Origin: JAGVSR01 sp964589785
Lineage (GTDB): Bacteria; Pseudomonadota; Alphaproteobacteria; Rhizobiales; Hyphomicrobiaceae
Direction: 5' to 3'
NCBI GenBank assembly: GCA_964589785.1
Contig: CAZPUQ010000011.1
Location: forward strand, 24,331-88,330
DNA length: 64,000 nucleotides
Shown here: positions 63,239-64,000 of the stretch, in pieces
Numbering within the stretch: position 1 is the first letter of the stretch
How the letters are laid out: every line of letters starts with the position of its first letter
The notes under the pieces: model-generated
The model's input: only the letters and a program-made list of their open reading frames with translations
What the model was told of the DNA's origin: nothing
The model's database searches: none
Made by a program: the position numbers and the translations under genes

Positions 63239-64000
63239 TCACGCCGGGAAGCGCGCGCCGATATCGCGGAAGCGCGTCTTGATGCGCCGCACCGTGCCGC
63301 TTTTCGACCTCATGACGACGCTCTCCGTCTCCGCGAAATCGCCGCGGAAGTGGACGCCGTCGAGCAGCGAGCCGTCGGTTACGCCGGTTGCCGAGAAGAT
63401 GACGTCGCCCGACGCCATGTCCTCGAGGTTGAATTTGCGGTTGATGTCGGTGATGCCCATCTTCGCGGCGCGGATGCGCTCGTCGTCGTTGGAGGGCTTC
63501 AGGCGCCCCTGGATCTGGCCGCCGACACAGCGCATCGCCGCCGCCGCCAGCACGCCTTCCGGCGCGCCGCCCGAGCCCATGTAGATATCGATGCCCGTCT
63601 CCTCCGCATCCGTGGTCCAGATGACGCCGGCGATGTCGCCGTCGGGAATGAGGCGCACGGCCGCTCCCGCCTCGCGCACGGCGCGGATGAGCTCGGCATG
63701 GCGCGGGCGGTCGAGAATGCAGGCGGTGATCTCGGCGACGGGAACGCCCTTCGCCTTGGCCAGCGCCCGGATGTTGTCGCCCGGGGACGCATCGAGGTCG
63801 ACGATGCCGGCGGGATAGCCGGGGCCGACGGCGATCTTGTCCATGTACATGTCGGGCGCATTGAGAAGGCCGCCCTTCTCCGAAATGGCGAGGACGGCGA
63901 GCGCGTTCGGCATCGACTTGGCGCAGATCGTCGTGCCCTCGAGCGGATCGACGGCGATGTCGACTTCCGGCCCCTCGCCCGATCCCACCTTCTCGCCGAT
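63239..64000 (-). CDS. glpX: Class II fructose-1,6-bisphosphatase, 5'-truncated
   Basis: The visible 253 residues are the C-terminal part of GlpX, which hydrolyses fructose-1,6-bisphosphate in gluconeogenesis. The motif VDPLEGTTICAKSMP and the metal-binding and substrate loops (SPGDNIRALAKAKGVPVAEI, IDIYMGSGGAPEGVLAAAA) are intact. The frame runs off the window end at 64000 with the start missing (about 70-80 residues). It is convergent with the glutamine-synthetase-like gene, 42 bp away. Confidence 0.95.
   Translation of the reverse strand: MGEKVGSGEGPEVDIAVDPLEGTTICAKSMPNALAVLAISEKGGLLNAPDMYMDKIAVGPGYPAGIVDLDASPGDNIRALAKAKGVPVAEITACILDRPRHAELIRAVREAGAAVRLIPDGDIAGVIWTTDAEETGIDIYMGSGGAPEGVLAAAAMRCVGGQIQGRLKPSNDDERIRAAKMGITDINRKFNLEDMASGDVIFSATGVTDGSLLDGVHFRGDFAETESVVMRSKSGTVRRIKTRFRDIGARFPA

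Overview
The window is a GC-rich, gene-dense chromosomal segment of an alphaproteobacterium, most likely of the order Hyphomicrobiales (Rhizobiales). Four things support this: the conserved run ruvC-ruvA-ruvB-ybgC-tolQRAB-pal-cpoB-tilS-ftsH-folP-glmM, a 6S RNA upstream of 5-formyl-THF cyclo-ligase and divergent from gap, perfect CtrA boxes (TTAA-N7-TTAAC), and alphaproteobacterial-type SerC, FabI and DHPS. Most genes look like core genome. I see no insertion sequence, prophage, integron or CRISPR array.

Layout. 1-7.5 kb: an outer-membrane barrel protein, a small Cys-rich secreted protein, a DUF4139 protein, serC and two paralogous outer-membrane proteins, one with a CtrA box upstream. 7.5-15.4 kb: glmM, a plus-strand ParA plus an unknown partner, then folP, ftsH and tilS. 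15.4-23 kb: the Tol-Pal envelope system (cpoB, an extra TPR-OmpA protein, pal, two tandem tiny lipoproteins, tolB, tolA, tolR, tolQ). 23-30 kb: carbonic anhydrase, ybgC, a metallophosphoesterase, ruvB, a membrane protein, a PilZ protein, a small membrane protein, ruvA, ruvC and yebC, several joined by 4-bp start/stop overlaps. 30-35 kb: ymdB-like phosphoesterase, 5-FCL, 6S RNA and a coiled-coil protein, divergent from gap and class I fba. 35-48 kb: cytochrome c, L,D-transpeptidase, a ThiE-like/Sel1/IMPase run, pdxH, fabI, a phosphatase, an HAD hydrolase, a pseudo-HAD-CBS fusion and a degenerate EAL protein. 48-64 kb: a degenerate SDR, an RND efflux pair, a SYLF protein, a copper-uptake-like cluster (DUF2946, TonB receptor, YcnI-PCuAC fusion), DUF3008, tRNA-Glu, recJ, an aminotransferase plus glutamine-synthetase-like pair, and a 5'-truncated glpX.

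How the genes work together. The centre of the window is envelope biology. TolQRA and TolB-Pal energise outer-membrane constriction, CpoB and the extra OmpA-TPR protein link it to peptidoglycan, GlmM feeds peptidoglycan precursors, the L,D-transpeptidase cross-links peptidoglycan, and FtsH polices membrane proteins. RuvABC, YebC and RecJ serve DNA repair. gap, fba and glpX belong to glycolysis and gluconeogenesis.

The points most worth a second look are: the catalytically degenerate HAD domain fused to a CBS pair with an intact internal ribosome binding site; the orphan ParA with a small partner that has a Rho_N/SAP-like tail; the duplicated tiny lipoproteins inside the tol-pal cluster; and the CtrA boxes. 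Start codons were chosen from Shine-Dalgarno sites, gene overlaps and family length, and alternatives are noted where they matter.
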